NCBI RefSeq assembly: GCF_030052815.1
Contig: NC_079510.1
Location: 47,892,725 to 47,956,724 of the forward strand
Length of the DNA: 64,000 nt
From: Hevea brasiliensis
Taxonomy: Eukaryota > Streptophyta > Magnoliopsida > Malpighiales > Euphorbiaceae
Reading direction: 5' to 3'
The first letter of the stretch is position 1. Each line of letters starts with the position of its first letter. Positions 25,224 through 37,743 of this stretch are shown here, one piece after another. The notes beneath the pieces were generated by a model. That model had not been told where the DNA came from. It ran no database searches and saw only the letters and a program-made list of their open reading frames with translations. Made by a program: the position numbers and the translations under genes.

Positions 25224-26220
25224 GTAACTGTTGTTGTTTACTTTCTAAGATTTTGATAACATGCAGTTTTTGACAAATTGAGTATATTTTTGTTGGCTAT
25301 TTTATTTAGCTTTTCTTTTCTTTGGAAATTGAAACATGTTGAATTTGTTGGTTTTGCCTATGGGTTATTGTAGGTGAATTGCCCCATTTATTCAGTGTTT
25401 GAGGTAGCGCTCTTGTCTTACAATTTTCTATTGCTGGATTTGATTTTGCTGTTGCTGTGTTTATTTGTGAGCTGTAAAAGTTTTTTTCCGAAGCATTTTA
25501 TTGATTCTAAGAAATGATGGTCTTTCCCCTTTCTTATTCTTCAAGTTGCTCCTCAGTTTTTTAAGGGACTTTTTTAGGTTTCTTTCATTCATGGTTTGTA
25601 TTTGGTAGCTGTCTGCTGCTTCATAAAAGACGCATTGATGTGATTTTGCTGAGCTATGTCATATGCTTTCTTAATTTTGTTTGTGATATTAATTTGTTAT
25701 GCTTGGATTGTATTCTTCTAGATTTGCTACTTAATCCTACTGATCCACGTGGTTTATTAATAATTGATGCAGCTGCTCTTTCTAGTTTTGTAGTCCAGTT
25801 TTGAAAGTTTCCTAGTGGATTACAGTGTTAATTTAAGTTAATAAATTTTCCTGTATTTGGTGTTTGTGGAGCAATGTCTGCAGCAGTACCTTGAACACAG
25901 TTGTTCTAATTTTCCTTTTGGTGTGCTTGCTTTGTTAGATTTTCCACTGTCACAAGTGTGGTTGTACTTGTTCCCTGAAACTTGTTAGTTGAATTGAATT
26001 ACCATTTGCTTTGCAATAGTGTTGTTTGGAAAACAATTATCATGACATGTGCAAAAGCTTCAAACTTGTTGACTTTTGATTGTCACATATATTATAGATT
26101 TTTTTTTTTGGGTTTCGACTGCTATATTGAGTTGCTATTTTGTGCTATATTTAGCAATGTTTCTGTTTTATACGATTGACTTCCAATACTGGTTTGTGAT
26201 CTGACGGGTGTTTGGTTCAG
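25224..26220 (+). other. Probable 3'-UTR intron of UBA2C copy 1
   Basis: A GTAACTG donor starts one base after the stop codon. A TTTGGTTCAG acceptor ends at 26220. Copy 2 has the same donor and acceptor positions (32014-32969). The exon-like block after the acceptor is far better conserved between copies than the intron. Splicing is inferred; no transcript is available here. Confidence 0.7.
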
Positions 26221-26500
26221 GTGTATGAGAGCTTCCTGGGCACAAATGCTTTAAATGGTTGTCGTGATTTGGTGAATGCAGACAATGAAATCTTTGGTTT
26301 AATTATGTGGACTGCTGTGCTTTTGTTGCTGCTTCACTTCATCTGCTTCCAATAAGTTGTGGTTGGATTTGTGATGGATGCTACTTGAATTTTATAAAAG
26401 TTAGTTTAGACTCTAAATCAGTACTTTTTTGGAAAGGTTGTAGAACTTTTTTGGTGGTGTGCTGGAATATATTTGTCTTTATTTATTAGAAAATTGTGTT
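26221..26500 (+). other. Probable terminal 3'-UTR exon of UBA2C copy 1
   Basis: Begins GTGTATGAGAGCTTCCTGGG after the AG. It is nearly identical to 32970-33250 in copy 2 for about 270 bp, much more similar than surrounding DNA. Short frames inside it (for example 26307-26489) start in the shared block and diverge, so I do not call them coding. Confidence 0.65.
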
Positions 26501-27044
26501 TCCTGCTTTGTGCTTGTGCTATTAATGCTGCTACAAGCTAATATTTGGCATTCGAGATGGTTGCTTCTTGTTTTACATTCATATGAGCCCCGCCCTCCCC
26601 AGCATACGCATAAACCTTCCTACCCACTCACTATTTAATAATAGTACATGTCCTCCAATGTTTCAGATGCATCAGTTAATTCAAACTATGGTGTAATATC
26701 ATGAATTAGTCAATCGCATGAGGGGATTCTCTAAATAGACCTTTTTGACTTTCTATTTTTGAGTTCCAGTGTTGGTTTGATCTGCATTCGATTTATCTTT
26801 TCCACTAGATGATTGTTTAAGATTTAGTTGTCAATGCCACATGCACCTATTAAGGCCCTTGGAATGGAAAGTTTGGAAACAATAAGGAATTTTGTCAAAT
26901 CTTATTTAAGTGAGTTCTTAGTCTTCCCCTCAATGTTTTTCTTCTCTAATAAGTAACAAGTATAAAAGACACCTCAAATTGTTCATTTCTATCATTACTT
27001 GCCTTCATGTTGCCAATAAATTCATTTAAAGGTTTATAATCTAT

Positions 27045-27330
27045 TGTCTAGAGAGATGTTATGAGCCTTCTTATTATAATTGATGCAGCATTAGCTTCTT
27101 TTTTTTTTTTTTCTTCCCCTCCTTTTGAGATTGTCCCCGTAGTTTGTTGCTGCTTAGCCTTTATATGTTCAATACCCTTTTTTAGCATGTTTGATCATCT
27201 ATGTCTAGAGATATTAAACAGATCTTCTTACTAGAGATGATAAAGCATTAACTTCCTTTCTTTTGAGATTATCCCTTTAGTTTGTTGTGGCTTTGCTGAC
27301 AATGGTCAATACCCTTTTTATCATGGTGTA
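27045..27330. repeat. Imperfect tandem repeat, about 157-bp unit
   Basis: TGTCTAGAGA ... TTGAGATTGTCCC ... CAATACCCTTTTTTAGCATG occurs from 27045 and again from 27202. The downstream copy of the locus has the same pair (about 33856 and 33997), so this repeat is older than the gene duplication. Confidence 0.7.
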
Positions 27331-27559
27331 TTTCAGTTATTGTGAACTATTGGTTCGTGTTCTGCAATTTAGTATTTTAGCTGAGATGTATAGGTTTACA
27401 GCATCTTACCCAAATGTTGCCCTATTAGGTGAAAGTTGTTCTTGATATTTTTTGCAAGCTGTGGATGTTTAATATCCATTTTGTTTCTTTTTTGACTTCT
27501 CTTCACAATTTCAATCTTTTCCAGTTATTTAAATATAAAAAAATGGATCCAAATAAACA

Positions 27560-28960
27560 GTAGTTTTAATGCACATTTGGTTTTCTTTTTCTTTATCTGG
27601 ATTCTTGATAACATCACGGTCTTCTGAGCTCTTGAGTGGAGTCAGTGTTCATTTACGTATGACTATTTGTATCTGAGCTTATCAATCCAAATTGTAGGGT
27701 TCAATATAACATGAATATCATCCTCTTTTGCAAATAATAAATGAAGAACAAAAAAGAATGAAAACAAATATATATTTATAAAAAAACACTGAGACAGGCC
27801 TAACTTCCATACAACTTATACTGATGCCATTGGGGAATTTTGCTGTCTAGTTAGCTTCCTGTCCTTGTTAACTATGTTTTCCTGTTCTCCATTTTGTAAT
27901 TTGAGGCAGTTTTTGGTCTCCTGTCACTTGATTGGAAAAGGCTTACTCACAAGAAAATTGTACATTTTAGTTTTTGGTCTCCCACTGTTCTTGCTTTGCC
28001 CCTTTATGTTCGGTAACACTTTTTAGCATATTGTATTTCAGTTGATGTGGAAACCAGTTCATAGTCAACTATTGGCTCTTATTTTGGGTGGTATTTTTTT
28101 AGTATCACCAAGTCCTACTCACATGATGCCCACTTCGCTGGTGAATGTTATTCCTGGACTTGCTTGTGTTGTGGATGTTTCATATCAGTGCTGTTTGTTT
28201 GGATTGTTTTTCAGTGTTAAGGTGTATCAAAATTTTAAACTTAAAATTGGACCTCAATAATACATAAGTTTCAAATGCACAATTGGTTTTCTTTATCTAG
28301 GTTCTTGATGGTTAATATGCTTTTGCTTTGTGTCATTAACATGGAGTTTCTCCGAGCTCTTGAGTAGATCCAGCATTCAATTACATTGGTTGTATTTTTA
28401 CTTGGGCATATCGGTCTAATTTTAGGGTCAACATGACAACAAAACCATCATCATTACTAAAATATGAAGAAAGAAAGAAAAGGACTATTTAAGCTGGCCC
28501 AAGCCTAGTGTCCATTCTATATGCTGATGCCATTTGGGCATTTTGTTGTATAGCTTCATGTCCTTGTAAACTATATATGCATCCTGCTCTTTAGGTTTAG
28601 CCACCGATTGTAATTTGAGGCAGTTCTCATTCTCACTATCACATGAAAAAGATCATCCCTCTAAAGGAGAGGGGTATGATTGACTCCTGTTATTCAATAA
28701 ATGCAATTGACCTTTGTTACATATAACACTTGTTGGTAAGCATATTTTTTCATACTTATGTTGCTGATAGCTGTTTGGTTCCTTGCTTACCTCAAGTTTC
28801 TTCCATTCTTTCTAAAATTATCTGGCAGTGTTTTCTGGTTTCTGATAGGAGGCTGACACAAAAGTAAATGATAGTTTCTTAAATAAAAGGGTGAAGATTG
28901 CATTAACATGTAGGAAATGTAAATCAAGCGGAGAATCATTGGAATTTAGTAGAATTGCCA
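27560..28960. repeat. Direct duplication, about 702-bp offset, in copy-1 3' flank
   Basis: Landmarks repeat in order: TTGGTTTTCTTT...TTATCT, GAGCTCTTGAGT, TGATGCCATT (27822 and 28524) and TTGTAATTTGAGGCAGTT. The downstream gene copy carries one such unit only. Confidence 0.75.
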
Positions 28961-30848
28961 AAAAAAAAAAAAAAGAAATTAAACAATATGATCTGTGCGA
29001 AATTTTCATTGGAGATGCATCTTTGATAATTTATTATTAAATTTTCTGAAAATATGAACGATCTCAAAATGGGATATTATTGTTATAGCATGACTGAGCA
29101 ATGCAATACGATGGTTTTCGTCTTTTGAAATTTTTCGGTAGTTGAATATTAGCAATTCTGAGCCTTTCCCTTGACTTGGTTTTGCTTATTTTGTTGGTTG
29201 CTCTGACAATGTTGTTTGTTGGTCCTTTTCTGAATTTTAGTTTAGTTCCCTCCCATGGCTTGGCTGTGCTAAAATTGTCAATAAAAGGATTTCGTAAGCT
29301 TTATTTCGGATGTATTTTTGTAGTTAGGTTGTGTTATAGCCTTAAAACTAATGACCGGGCGGTGGAACTAACAAAAAGACTTGGGGTGTTGTATTGCTGT
29401 TGTGGTGTGTTCATATTTTTGTGGTGGGAATATCATATTGCCCTTTGAAGTGAACTTGCTTTACTTGTGGAGGAAGGCTACGAGCAAACATCTATTAATC
29501 AAATTTGTGTACGGCAATGATCCTTGATTTGAAGACCAAGAGTTATCTCTAATGTATTACTCTTCTTGTTGGTCTTTTACAAAAATTAGAAATCTAATTC
29601 TTGCGGTAACTTGGTGTTTTGGTTCTTCTCCTGCCCTGTCTCTATTGCTTGGTAGGAAAAAACAGCCAATTAGTAACCCACAGATGTTGACATACGCATT
29701 AACTGCTGTTAAAAATTCGCAAATTTGGTAAATTTGTATGTTGGGTTCAATTACTTTATTGAAATTAAAAAAAAAAAATTTTAAATTGCTTTTAATTGAT
29801 TAAATTAGTTGTTAATTTTCAAAACATGTCTTGTATACTTGGTTCGGGAAATGACATGGAATAAAGAATAGTGTGTCAGGCAGAAACAGAATAGTTGTTT
29901 TATGTTTTATATGTATTTCTATATTTAAATCTTACATTAAATTGAGTGCGAAATGGCATTCTGGAGATTGCTTAGTGAAATAATAAATATTCCTTTTCTA
30001 CTTTATTTTATTCTATGATTAATATTTGGGATAAGTGGGGTGAGCATATTTTGTTGCATGTGATTATTTTGTTCCACTGTTGTCCGGAACTCGATATAGC
30101 TTCAAAATTCATCAACTTTAATAATGTTGTGAAATAATTACTGTGTTTTAATATTGTTTATTGAAATTAATTTTGTGATTTTTTTAAAAATTTATTATCT
30201 ATAGAATACTAAAAGTTAATTTAAATTAAATTTTATCTGTTTATTATAAAAACAATAAAATAATTAAGCTGAGTATAAACCGTGAAAGGGCACTTAATAA
30301 GCAATGACATCTAAATATGTGGGGCATAAAATAATACGACAATTAATTTTTCACTAATGCTATGAAATTTATTTATAAATTCATAATTCGTACACGTAGC
30401 ATGTATAATGATGATAATAAAAAGTTGGTCTTGTGCACGCTAAAGCACGATTTATATTGTTTCCTTCAGAAAAAAAAAAAGATTTATATTAGCTATTATA
30501 TTAATTTTATTTCTTTTTTTTGGGGAAACAATATTATTTGTAATTTAAGTTTCTTTTTTCTAAAAAAAAAAAAAAATTCAAATTTAAAATATAAATTAAA
30601 TTATAACATAATTAATTTTATTTATTTTTATTTTTATTAAAAATATGCGTATTAAATATATGTATATTAAATAATTTGTTATAATTTATAGGTTGGTTCT
30701 CGTGAATCCTAATCTTCGGCCTGTTTGGAGACGAAACAAGACGGTAACCAGGGTTCCCAAATTGGTTGATCTGGAATCCTGCCTATAAATTCGCTGTTGA
30801 GCCTCTTCCACTTCATTACCCATCTTCCTTGTCTTGGTCTCTGCCACT

Positions 30849-32012
30849 ATGGACTTCACAAAGAAGCGCAAAGCCGACGAAAATGGCACCGCGATAATCC
30901 CTACTCTCTCCACCGCTGCCACCTCAACCGCCTTAACCCCCCAAGACATCCGCAAGGTAATCGACCCTTTCACAAAGGAGCAGCTTCTCGACATCCTCCA
31001 AACAGCTGCAGTCCGTCACCCCGACGTCCTTGACTCCATCCGCATCGTAGCCGACGGCGACATCTCCCTCCGCAAGCTCTTCATCAGGGGCCTTTCCACC
31101 AACACCACCACCGAGACCATCCGCTCTCTCTTTGCTTCTTATGGCGAGCTCGAGGAGGCCGTCGTAATCTTCGATAAGAACACTGGAAAATCCAAGGGAT
31201 TTGGGTTCATCACATTTAAACATGTAGACGGTGCTTTAATTGCGTTGAAGGAACCAAGCAAGAAAATTGACGGCAGGATGACTGTTACCCAGCTGGCCTC
31301 TGCCGGGCTATCTAATTCTGGTTCTAGTGGTGGCGATGTTTGGTCTAGGAAGATTTATGTTGGGAATGTCCCGTATGATATACCTTCAGAGAGATTGTTA
31401 GGGTTTTTCTTGACGTATGGAGAGATTGAAGAGGGACCTCTAGGGTTTGATAAGGTGACGGGTAAATCAAAGGGTTTTGCTTTTATTATATACAAGACTG
31501 AGGAGGGTGCAAAAGCAGCCATTGCTGATCCTATGAAGATTATTGATGGCCATCAGGTTCTCTGCAAAATGGCGGTTGATAACAAAAAAGCTAAGACGGA
31601 AGGTGGTGTGGTTGGTGATAATGCACAACCACAGCCACCACCACAACCACAGTCTTCAATGCCTGGTTCCCAGTATGGTGTTCCAGGTAGTTTGCCAACC
31701 TATGGAGGGTTTTCTGGATTGGGTAGTAGTGGATATGGTTTGAATTCTTCATTGCCAGGTTCAATTGGTAGTGGAGGCTATGGTGGTCCCTATGGTGTTT
31801 CACAGTTTGGGGGACCAAGTTCTGGTGAGTTTGGCGGATTGAACAGCGCTGGGAATTCTATGTATAGGATGCCTCCAAGTTCGGTTGGAATGGCTTCTGG
31901 GGGATATCCAGATGGTGTCCCTTATGGGCTGTCTCAGCAACACCAGCCATCACCATTGCCCCCTAGAGTTCCACCTGGAGGGATGTATCAGGGCATGCCA
32001 CCATATTATTGA
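30849..32012 (+). CDS. UBA2C: UBP1-associated protein 2C-like RNA-binding protein, copy 2
   Basis: Single-exon frame of 387 residues from ATG 30849. The in-frame ATG at 30834 adds only five residues absent from copy 1, so the MDFTKKRK start is preferred. Architecture matches copy 1: KKRK near the N-terminus, RRM1 with KLFIRGL and [11 protein letters not shown]2 with KIYVGNV and KGFAFIIY, then a Gly/Ser/Tyr/Pro tail ending [10 protein letters not shown]. The Gln/Pro linker is shorter than in copy 1 (about 11 residues fewer), which accounts for the length difference. No frame lesion. Both copies keep matching 3'-UTR splice sites. Likely a recent tandem paralogue with overlapping function (inference). 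Confidence 0.92.
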   Translation: MDFTKKRKADENGTAIIPTLSTAATSTALTPQDIRKVIDPFTKEQLLDILQTAAVRHPDVLDSIRIVADGDISLRKLFIRGLSTNTTTETIRSLFASYGELEEAVVIFDKNTGKSKGFGFITFKHVDGALIALKEPSKKIDGRMTVTQLASAGLSNSGSSGGDVWSRKIYVGNVPYDIPSERLLGFFLTYGEIEEGPLGFDKVTGKSKGFAFIIYKTEEGAKAAIADPMKIIDGHQVLCKMAVDNKKAKTEGGVVGDNAQPQPPPQPQSSMPGSQYGVPGSLPTYGGFSGLGSSGYGLNSSLPGSIGSGGYGGPYGVSQFGGPSSGEFGGLNSAGNSMYRMPPSSVGMASGGYPDGVPYGLSQQHQPSPLPPRVPPGGMYQGMPPYY

Positions 32013-32013
32013 G

Positions 32014-32969
32014 GTAATTGTTGTTGTTTACTTTCTAATGATGTTGATAACATGTAGTTTTTGGCAAATTGAGTATATTTCTGTTGGCTATTTTATGCAG
32101 ATTTGCTTTTTGATAGAAATTGAAACATGTTGAATTTGTTGTTTTTGCCTATGGGCTATTGTGGGTGAATTGCCCCATTTATTTAGTGTTTGAGGTAGCA
32201 CTTGTCATACAATTTTGCTTTGATGGATTTGATTGTGCTGTTGGTGTGTTTGTGGGTGAGTTGTGAAAGCCCTGTTCGGAAGGATTTGATTGAATCTAAG
32301 AAATGTTGATCTTTCTCGTTTCTTATTCTTCAAGTTGCTCCTTGGATTTTCAAGGGGCTTTTTTTAGTTTTCTTTCATCCATGGTTGCATTTGCAAGCTG
32401 TCTGCTGATGCTTCTCAAGAGACCCGTTGATGTGATTTTGTTGAGATACATCTTATTCTTTCTTAATTTTGTTTGTGATATTAAGTTAAAACACTAGGAT
32501 TATATTCTTCTAGATTTGCTGCTTAATCCTATTGGCCCACGTGGTTTCTTAATAATTGATGCAGCTGCTTTTTCTAGTTTTGTATTTGAATTTTGAAAGT
32601 TTTCATAGCGGATTACACATTACAGTGTTTCTGGAACAATTTTCCTTGAACACTGTCTGTGGAACAATGTCTGCAGCAGTACCTTGAACACAGTTGTTCT
32701 AATTTTCCTTTTAGTGTTCTTGCTGTGTTAGATTTTTCAGTGCCTCAAGGTTGGTTGTAGTTGTTCCCTGAAACTTGTTAGTTGAACTGAATTGCTGTTT
32801 GCATTGTAATTGTGTTGTTTGGAAAACTATTATCATCACATAGACGAAAGCTTCAAACATGTTATAGACTGCTATGTTGGTTGCTATTTTGTGCTTTATT
32901 TAGCAATGTTTCTGTTTTATATGTTTGACTCCCAATATTGGTTTGTGATCTGATAGGTGTTTGGTTCAG
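32014..32969 (+). other. Probable 3'-UTR intron of UBA2C copy 2
   Basis: GTAATTG donor one base after the stop and TTGGTTCAG acceptor, matching copy 1. Length 956 bp versus 997 bp. Confidence 0.7.
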
Positions 32970-33250
32970 GTGTATGAGAGCTTCCTGGGCACAAATGCTT
33001 TAAATGGTTGTCGTGATTTGGTGAATGCAGACAATGAAATCTTTGGTTTAATTATGTGGACTGCTGTGCTTTTGTTGCTGCTTCACTTCATCTGCTTCCA
33101 AAAAGTTGTGGTTGGATTTGTGATGGATGCTACTTGAATTTTATAGAAGTTAGTTTAGACTCTAAATCAGTACTTTTTTGGAAGGGTTGTAGAACTTTTT
33201 TGTGGTGTGCTGGAATATATTTATCTTTAGCTATTAGAAAATTGTGATTT
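32970..33250 (+). other. Probable terminal 3'-UTR exon of UBA2C copy 2
   Basis: Near-identical counterpart of 26221-26500. The strongest noncoding conservation between the two copies starts exactly at the acceptor. Confidence 0.65.
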
Positions 33251-33394
33251 GTGGTTATCAGTTTGTGCTTGTGCCATTCATGCTGCTACAAAGCCAATAT
33301 TTGGCATTTGAGATGGTTACTTCTGGTTTTACATTCATATTAAGCCCCGTCCCCTCCCTCCCAATGCGCACACACGCAAACCCACCTACCCATG

Positions 33395-33395
33395 C

Positions 33396-33437
<42 letters not shown>
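33395..33437. repeat. (CAA)n microsatellite
   Basis: About fourteen CAA/ACA units in the copy-2 flank. The aligned part of copy 1 (about 26630) lacks it, so it arose or expanded after duplication. Confidence 0.9.
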
Positions 33438-33438
<1 letters not shown>

Positions 33439-36135
33439 TTAAAGCCTTAATCCACCCAACCACCCAATATTTGATAATATACATGTCCTACTATGTTACA
33501 GATGCATCAGTTCATTGAAATTGTGGTGTAATATCCTTACAGTCAATTGCATGGTGAAATTTTCTAAATGTGCCTTGTGGATTTACTATTTGTGAATTCA
33601 GTTATTGGTTTAATCTGCATTCAATCTCTCTTTTCCACTAGATAATTGTTGAAGAGTTAGTTGCCGCATGCGCCTATTAAATGCCCTTGCAATGGAAAGT
33701 TAGGAAACAATAAAGAATTATGTCAAATCTTATTTAAGTTGGTTCTTACTCTTCCTCTGCTTGTTTTTCTTATCTAATAGTAAATATAAAAGGCACTTCA
33801 AATTGCTCATTTCTATCATTACATGCCTTCATGCTGCCTGTGGTTGATCATCTATTGTTTAGAGACATGTTATGGATCTTATTATAATTGATGCAGCATT
33901 AATGTTTTTTTTGTCTTTTGAGATTGTCCCCATAGTTGGTTGTTGCTTTGCCTACATGTGTTCAATACCCTTTTTTAGCATCTTTAATCATCTATTGTCT
34001 AGAGACATGGCAAGGATCTTCTTACTATAGTTGAAGCAGCATTAACCTCCTTTCTTTTCAGATTATCGGCTTAGTTTGTTGTGGGTTTTCTGATAATGTT
34101 CAATACCCTTTTTAGCATGTTGTATTTTAATTATTGTGAGCTATTGGTTTGTGTTTCGCGTGGTAACAATTCAGCTGAGATGTATAGGTGTACAACATCT
34201 TACCCAAATGTTGCCCTTTTAGGTGAAAGTTATTCATGATATTTTTGCACGCTGTGGATGTTTCATATACAGTTTGTTTCTTTTTGGCCTGTTCTTCACT
34301 ATTTTAAGCTTTTCCAGATATTTAAATATAAAAAAATGGACCGAAATAAAATAGAATTTTTAATGCACATTTGGTTTTCTTTTTCTTTATCTAGACTCTT
34401 TAACGCCATGGTTTTCTGAGCTCTCGAGTAGAGTCTGCATTTATTTACATCGACTATTTTTATCTGAGCATATCAATCCTAAGTGTAGTTCAACATTACA
34501 CGAATATCATCATCTTGGCAAATAAAAAATGAAAAACTAAAAAAAAAAGAAGAATATTTGGGTTCTTAAAAACGCTGAGCCAGGCCTGGCATCCATCCAA
34601 TATGCTGATGCCATTGGGGCATTCTGCTGTGTAGTTGGCTTCATGTCCTTGTAAACTATGTTCATCCTGTTCACTACCCATGTAGCCACCATTTATAATC
34701 TGATGTAGCTTTTTCTGTCCCTCTGTTACGTGAAAGGCAGAGGCACACACACAGGAAAAATGTAAAATCTATAATTAAGGGTCTGTTATTGCCTCCTGTT
34801 CTTATTCATAAATAAAATACGCATGATAGAACTGGTGTTTTATGCAGTATTAGATATTTCATGTGTAGGACTTGTTTTTCCAAATTTATTGAATGGATAA
34901 TTCAGTTTTTCCTGGTGATCCGTAAGTGCATTCCATTCTTTCTGCTTACCTTCTTCTAGTGAATGTGATTGTTCTCTGGCTGGTGTTTTTTTCTTTTTTT
35001 TTTTTCCCCCTAATGTTGAGCCTACACTAAAGTGATCTACAGTTGCAAGAAATTGGTGACAATTGCATAAACATGTAGGAAATGCTGTTAATCAACTGGA
35101 GACGCATTACGATTGAATAGAAACTGCGCAACAGATGCAATTAGACAGTATTTTTGCATGAGATGGATCTTTGGTAATTTATTGATGTTAGTGGAAATGT
35201 GAATGAATTCAAAGCGGAAGATTTGGTTGTAGCATATCGTGCAATGCAATTAGATGGGTTTTGGCTTTGATATTTGGGCAGTTGATGCTTTAAATGGGGG
35301 ATTTCATGTCAGCCATTCATTAACATTGGCATTTTCTTATTATATACAATGTTTTCTAGAGCTCTTTCTTTGTGTGTAGTTACAATCACTTTTGGCAGAG
35401 TGAATCCTTCTGGATGTTTGCAGTTTCACAATGTCAAGAAATAACTTTATTTTGGAATTTTTATATGTATAATTTGTAGTCAGGGAGTGCTACGTGTTCT
35501 AAATCCCCATGATTGGAATATGAAATGGAATTAGGCTCATGATCTAGAGGAGTTATGTAAAGCAGAAACTAATGACTACGTTGTTAATTTCCTCTACAAT
35601 TAAGGGAAAATCCTTATTATGGGCATTAGGCCGATGGTATGTTTACCTGCTTAGACATGTGGACAGCTGGGTTTTATGGACCGGGCGGAGACACCGAAAC
35701 ACTCAGTGGAGAGCAGGCCCCTTCCGTCAATCTGCCAATTCCATACTTATGGTTGGTTTGCCCAGTGGGAACAAATTGTTAACTGTTATATCATTAACAC
35801 GAGGTAATTACGCGCGGGAATGCTTTTATTTTCGTCTCAGACAATCAAAAGTAATTGTAAGATTTTGGTAGGAATTATTTTGCCTCTTTTACAATTCGGC
35901 AACATTCAAAGGAATCAGATTCCAAAAGCTATGATAAAACCCATGTTGGAATTTAACCAATAAAAAAAAAAAAGTGAAAGATGGAACCTTTTAGATAGGA
36001 ATGGCAAATGAGAGCGGGGGTTGTTCTAATTTTAAGGATTTTATTTTATTTTTATTGGAATATATTAATTTATTTGTTAAAAATAAATCGGAAACATAAT
36101 TTAGTAATATATTTATATTTTTATTAAAATTATAA

Positions 36136-36139
<4 letters not shown>

Positions 36140-36172
<33 letters not shown>
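36140..36172. repeat. (TA)n microsatellite
   Basis: Perfect AT dinucleotide run in intergenic DNA. Confidence 0.9.
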
Positions 36173-36176
<4 letters not shown>

Positions 36177-37000
36177 TTATATTAAAAAATAATAACATAT
36201 TATTATGTGGGATGGAGATATTCTTGTTCCCCTGCGTAATATGGAGATTGAGTTAAGGTCGGAAAAAATTGATTAAGAGGTGAGGAATCCCAAAATCTGT
36301 TTGTGGTGAAAAAAAAAAAAGATAATAATTCTCTCTCTGCTTTTGTTTTTGTCATTTGGTCTTAATTTTTTTGGTTTTTTATTAACGTGGTTGGTTTTCT
36401 TTTTTTTTTTTTTTTTTTAAATGTACATGCAAATAAAAATATAAAATTTTATAATTATAATTATTAATTAACACAACTCAACCTTTTTGTTTTTTAATAC
36501 ATAATTAAATATTAAATTATTATAATTGAAAATTAAATTAAAAATTTTAATTGATTTGATTGGATTAATTATTTTTAAAAAATTAATTATTCAATTTTCT
36601 AAAGTATCAAAAAACTATAAATTTTTTTTAAAGCTTAAGAAGATCTTTTATTATTTGATATAAGCGTTGAGCTAAAAACTTCTTTGCTTTATTTTTCCAT
36701 TAGCCAAACTTCTTTGTTTTATTTTCCCATTAGCCATCCTCTTCTTTTTCTGGAAGATACTTTTCTGCGTAAATCCTTTTCTATTTATGTATTTTTGAGT
36801 TTCTGGTCAATCAAACTCCAAGAACCGTAAGTGATTAGATTTATTCATAATTATGCAACTCTTTACTCATTTTGCGTACGTCTGTCGAGCTTTTTTTGGT
36901 TGCTGCTTTCTACTACATTACAGTGAGTGTGACCCTGCAGTGGTTTTGCATGATCATCATCAAAATTTTGTTTTCTCTCTTTTCGGTTGCTATTGGTTTT

Positions 37001-37002
<2 letters not shown>

Positions 37003-37041
<39 letters not shown>
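37003..37041. repeat. (CT)n microsatellite
   Basis: Perfect CT run about 325 bp before the start codon of the broken gene at 37366, plausibly in its leader. Confidence 0.9.
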
Positions 37042-37042
<1 letters not shown>

Positions 37043-37738
37043 AAATTTTTGTGCGCTTATCATATAAGTTTTATGATTCTTTGTTCTTCTAATATCTCCT
37101 TTTATTGTTGTTGATTATCTCTGACTCGTTGCTTGAGAACTTGGGGAAGTTCAAAATTTTTCATACTTTCTATATTTTTCAAAATTTGGATGATGGTAAG
37201 TTTTCCCCTTTCAATTAATTACTGTTTGGGATAGCTGAACTTGGTTGGGTTCAATGGATTCTATCTGCTTCCTACCCTGATACTGTTCAATAATCTGACT
37301 GCAGCTGTTTTCTTCTTTCAGATGAAGAAAATATAATTGGTTGATTCTGCCTACAAAGGGCAGATATGGATAACAAACGTAAAGGGATAGCCTGGGTTGG
37401 AAGCATATTCCGCGTTTTATTTTCTGCCATTAACCTCTTTAGGATGTCACTGTCAGTTAATGCAATTTTGAAAAACAGTAGTGCTTTGGTAATTTGGTGA
37501 GAAATGGCTTGTCATTCACATATTTATGAATGCATTGTACACTTGTTGAATGTTTGAGCTTGGTTTCTATTTGTAAAGAACAGGTAGTGTGATTTTCTTA
37601 TTGAATTCCATTTTCGTGGAATTAAAATATATAAAATTTTTAAATTTGTTAAATATATAAATAAGAGCCCTGTGCATGTGAAACATTCATACAAACTATC
37701 AACCGTAGAGCAACAAAAAGACAACATAAGCATCCCTG

Positions 37739-37743
37739 GGATC
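37739..37743. repeat. Target site duplication GGATC (left)
   Basis: Matches GGATC at 42134-42138 exactly. Confidence 0.9.

Larger units (their letters stand above)
26501..30848. other. Noncoding DNA between the UBA2C copies
   Basis: T-rich, gene-free sequence. To about 29160 it aligns with 33300-35300 downstream of copy 2, so it belongs to the duplicated segment. It contains the internal repeats at 27045-27330 and 27560-28960. About 29200-30690 is AT-rich and unmatched. The last 150 bp is the copy-2 leader. No supported gene. Confidence 0.65.
33251..37365. other. Copy-2 3' flank and intergenic DNA
   Basis: To about 35300 this is the duplicated flank of UBA2C. After that it is unmatched AT-rich DNA with a (TA)n run, poly-T tracts and the leader of the broken gene at 37366. 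A 99-codon frame at 35572-35871 has no recognisable domain and no counterpart frame in the duplicated unit. Confidence 0.6.

Noticed and set aside
26307..26489. Small frame MDCCAFVAASLHLLP, also present at 33056-33247
   Set aside because: Conserved between the copies at the nucleotide level throughout the 3'-UTR exon, but the two frames diverge and end differently, so conservation is not protein-specific.
29176..29448. 90-codon hydrophobic frame between the UBA2C genes
   Set aside because: No domain, and the frame has no counterpart in the duplicated segment near copy 2.
35572..35871. 99-codon frame with Arg/Trp-rich middle
   Set aside because: No recognisable domain and no splice partners; located at the decayed end of a duplicated flank.
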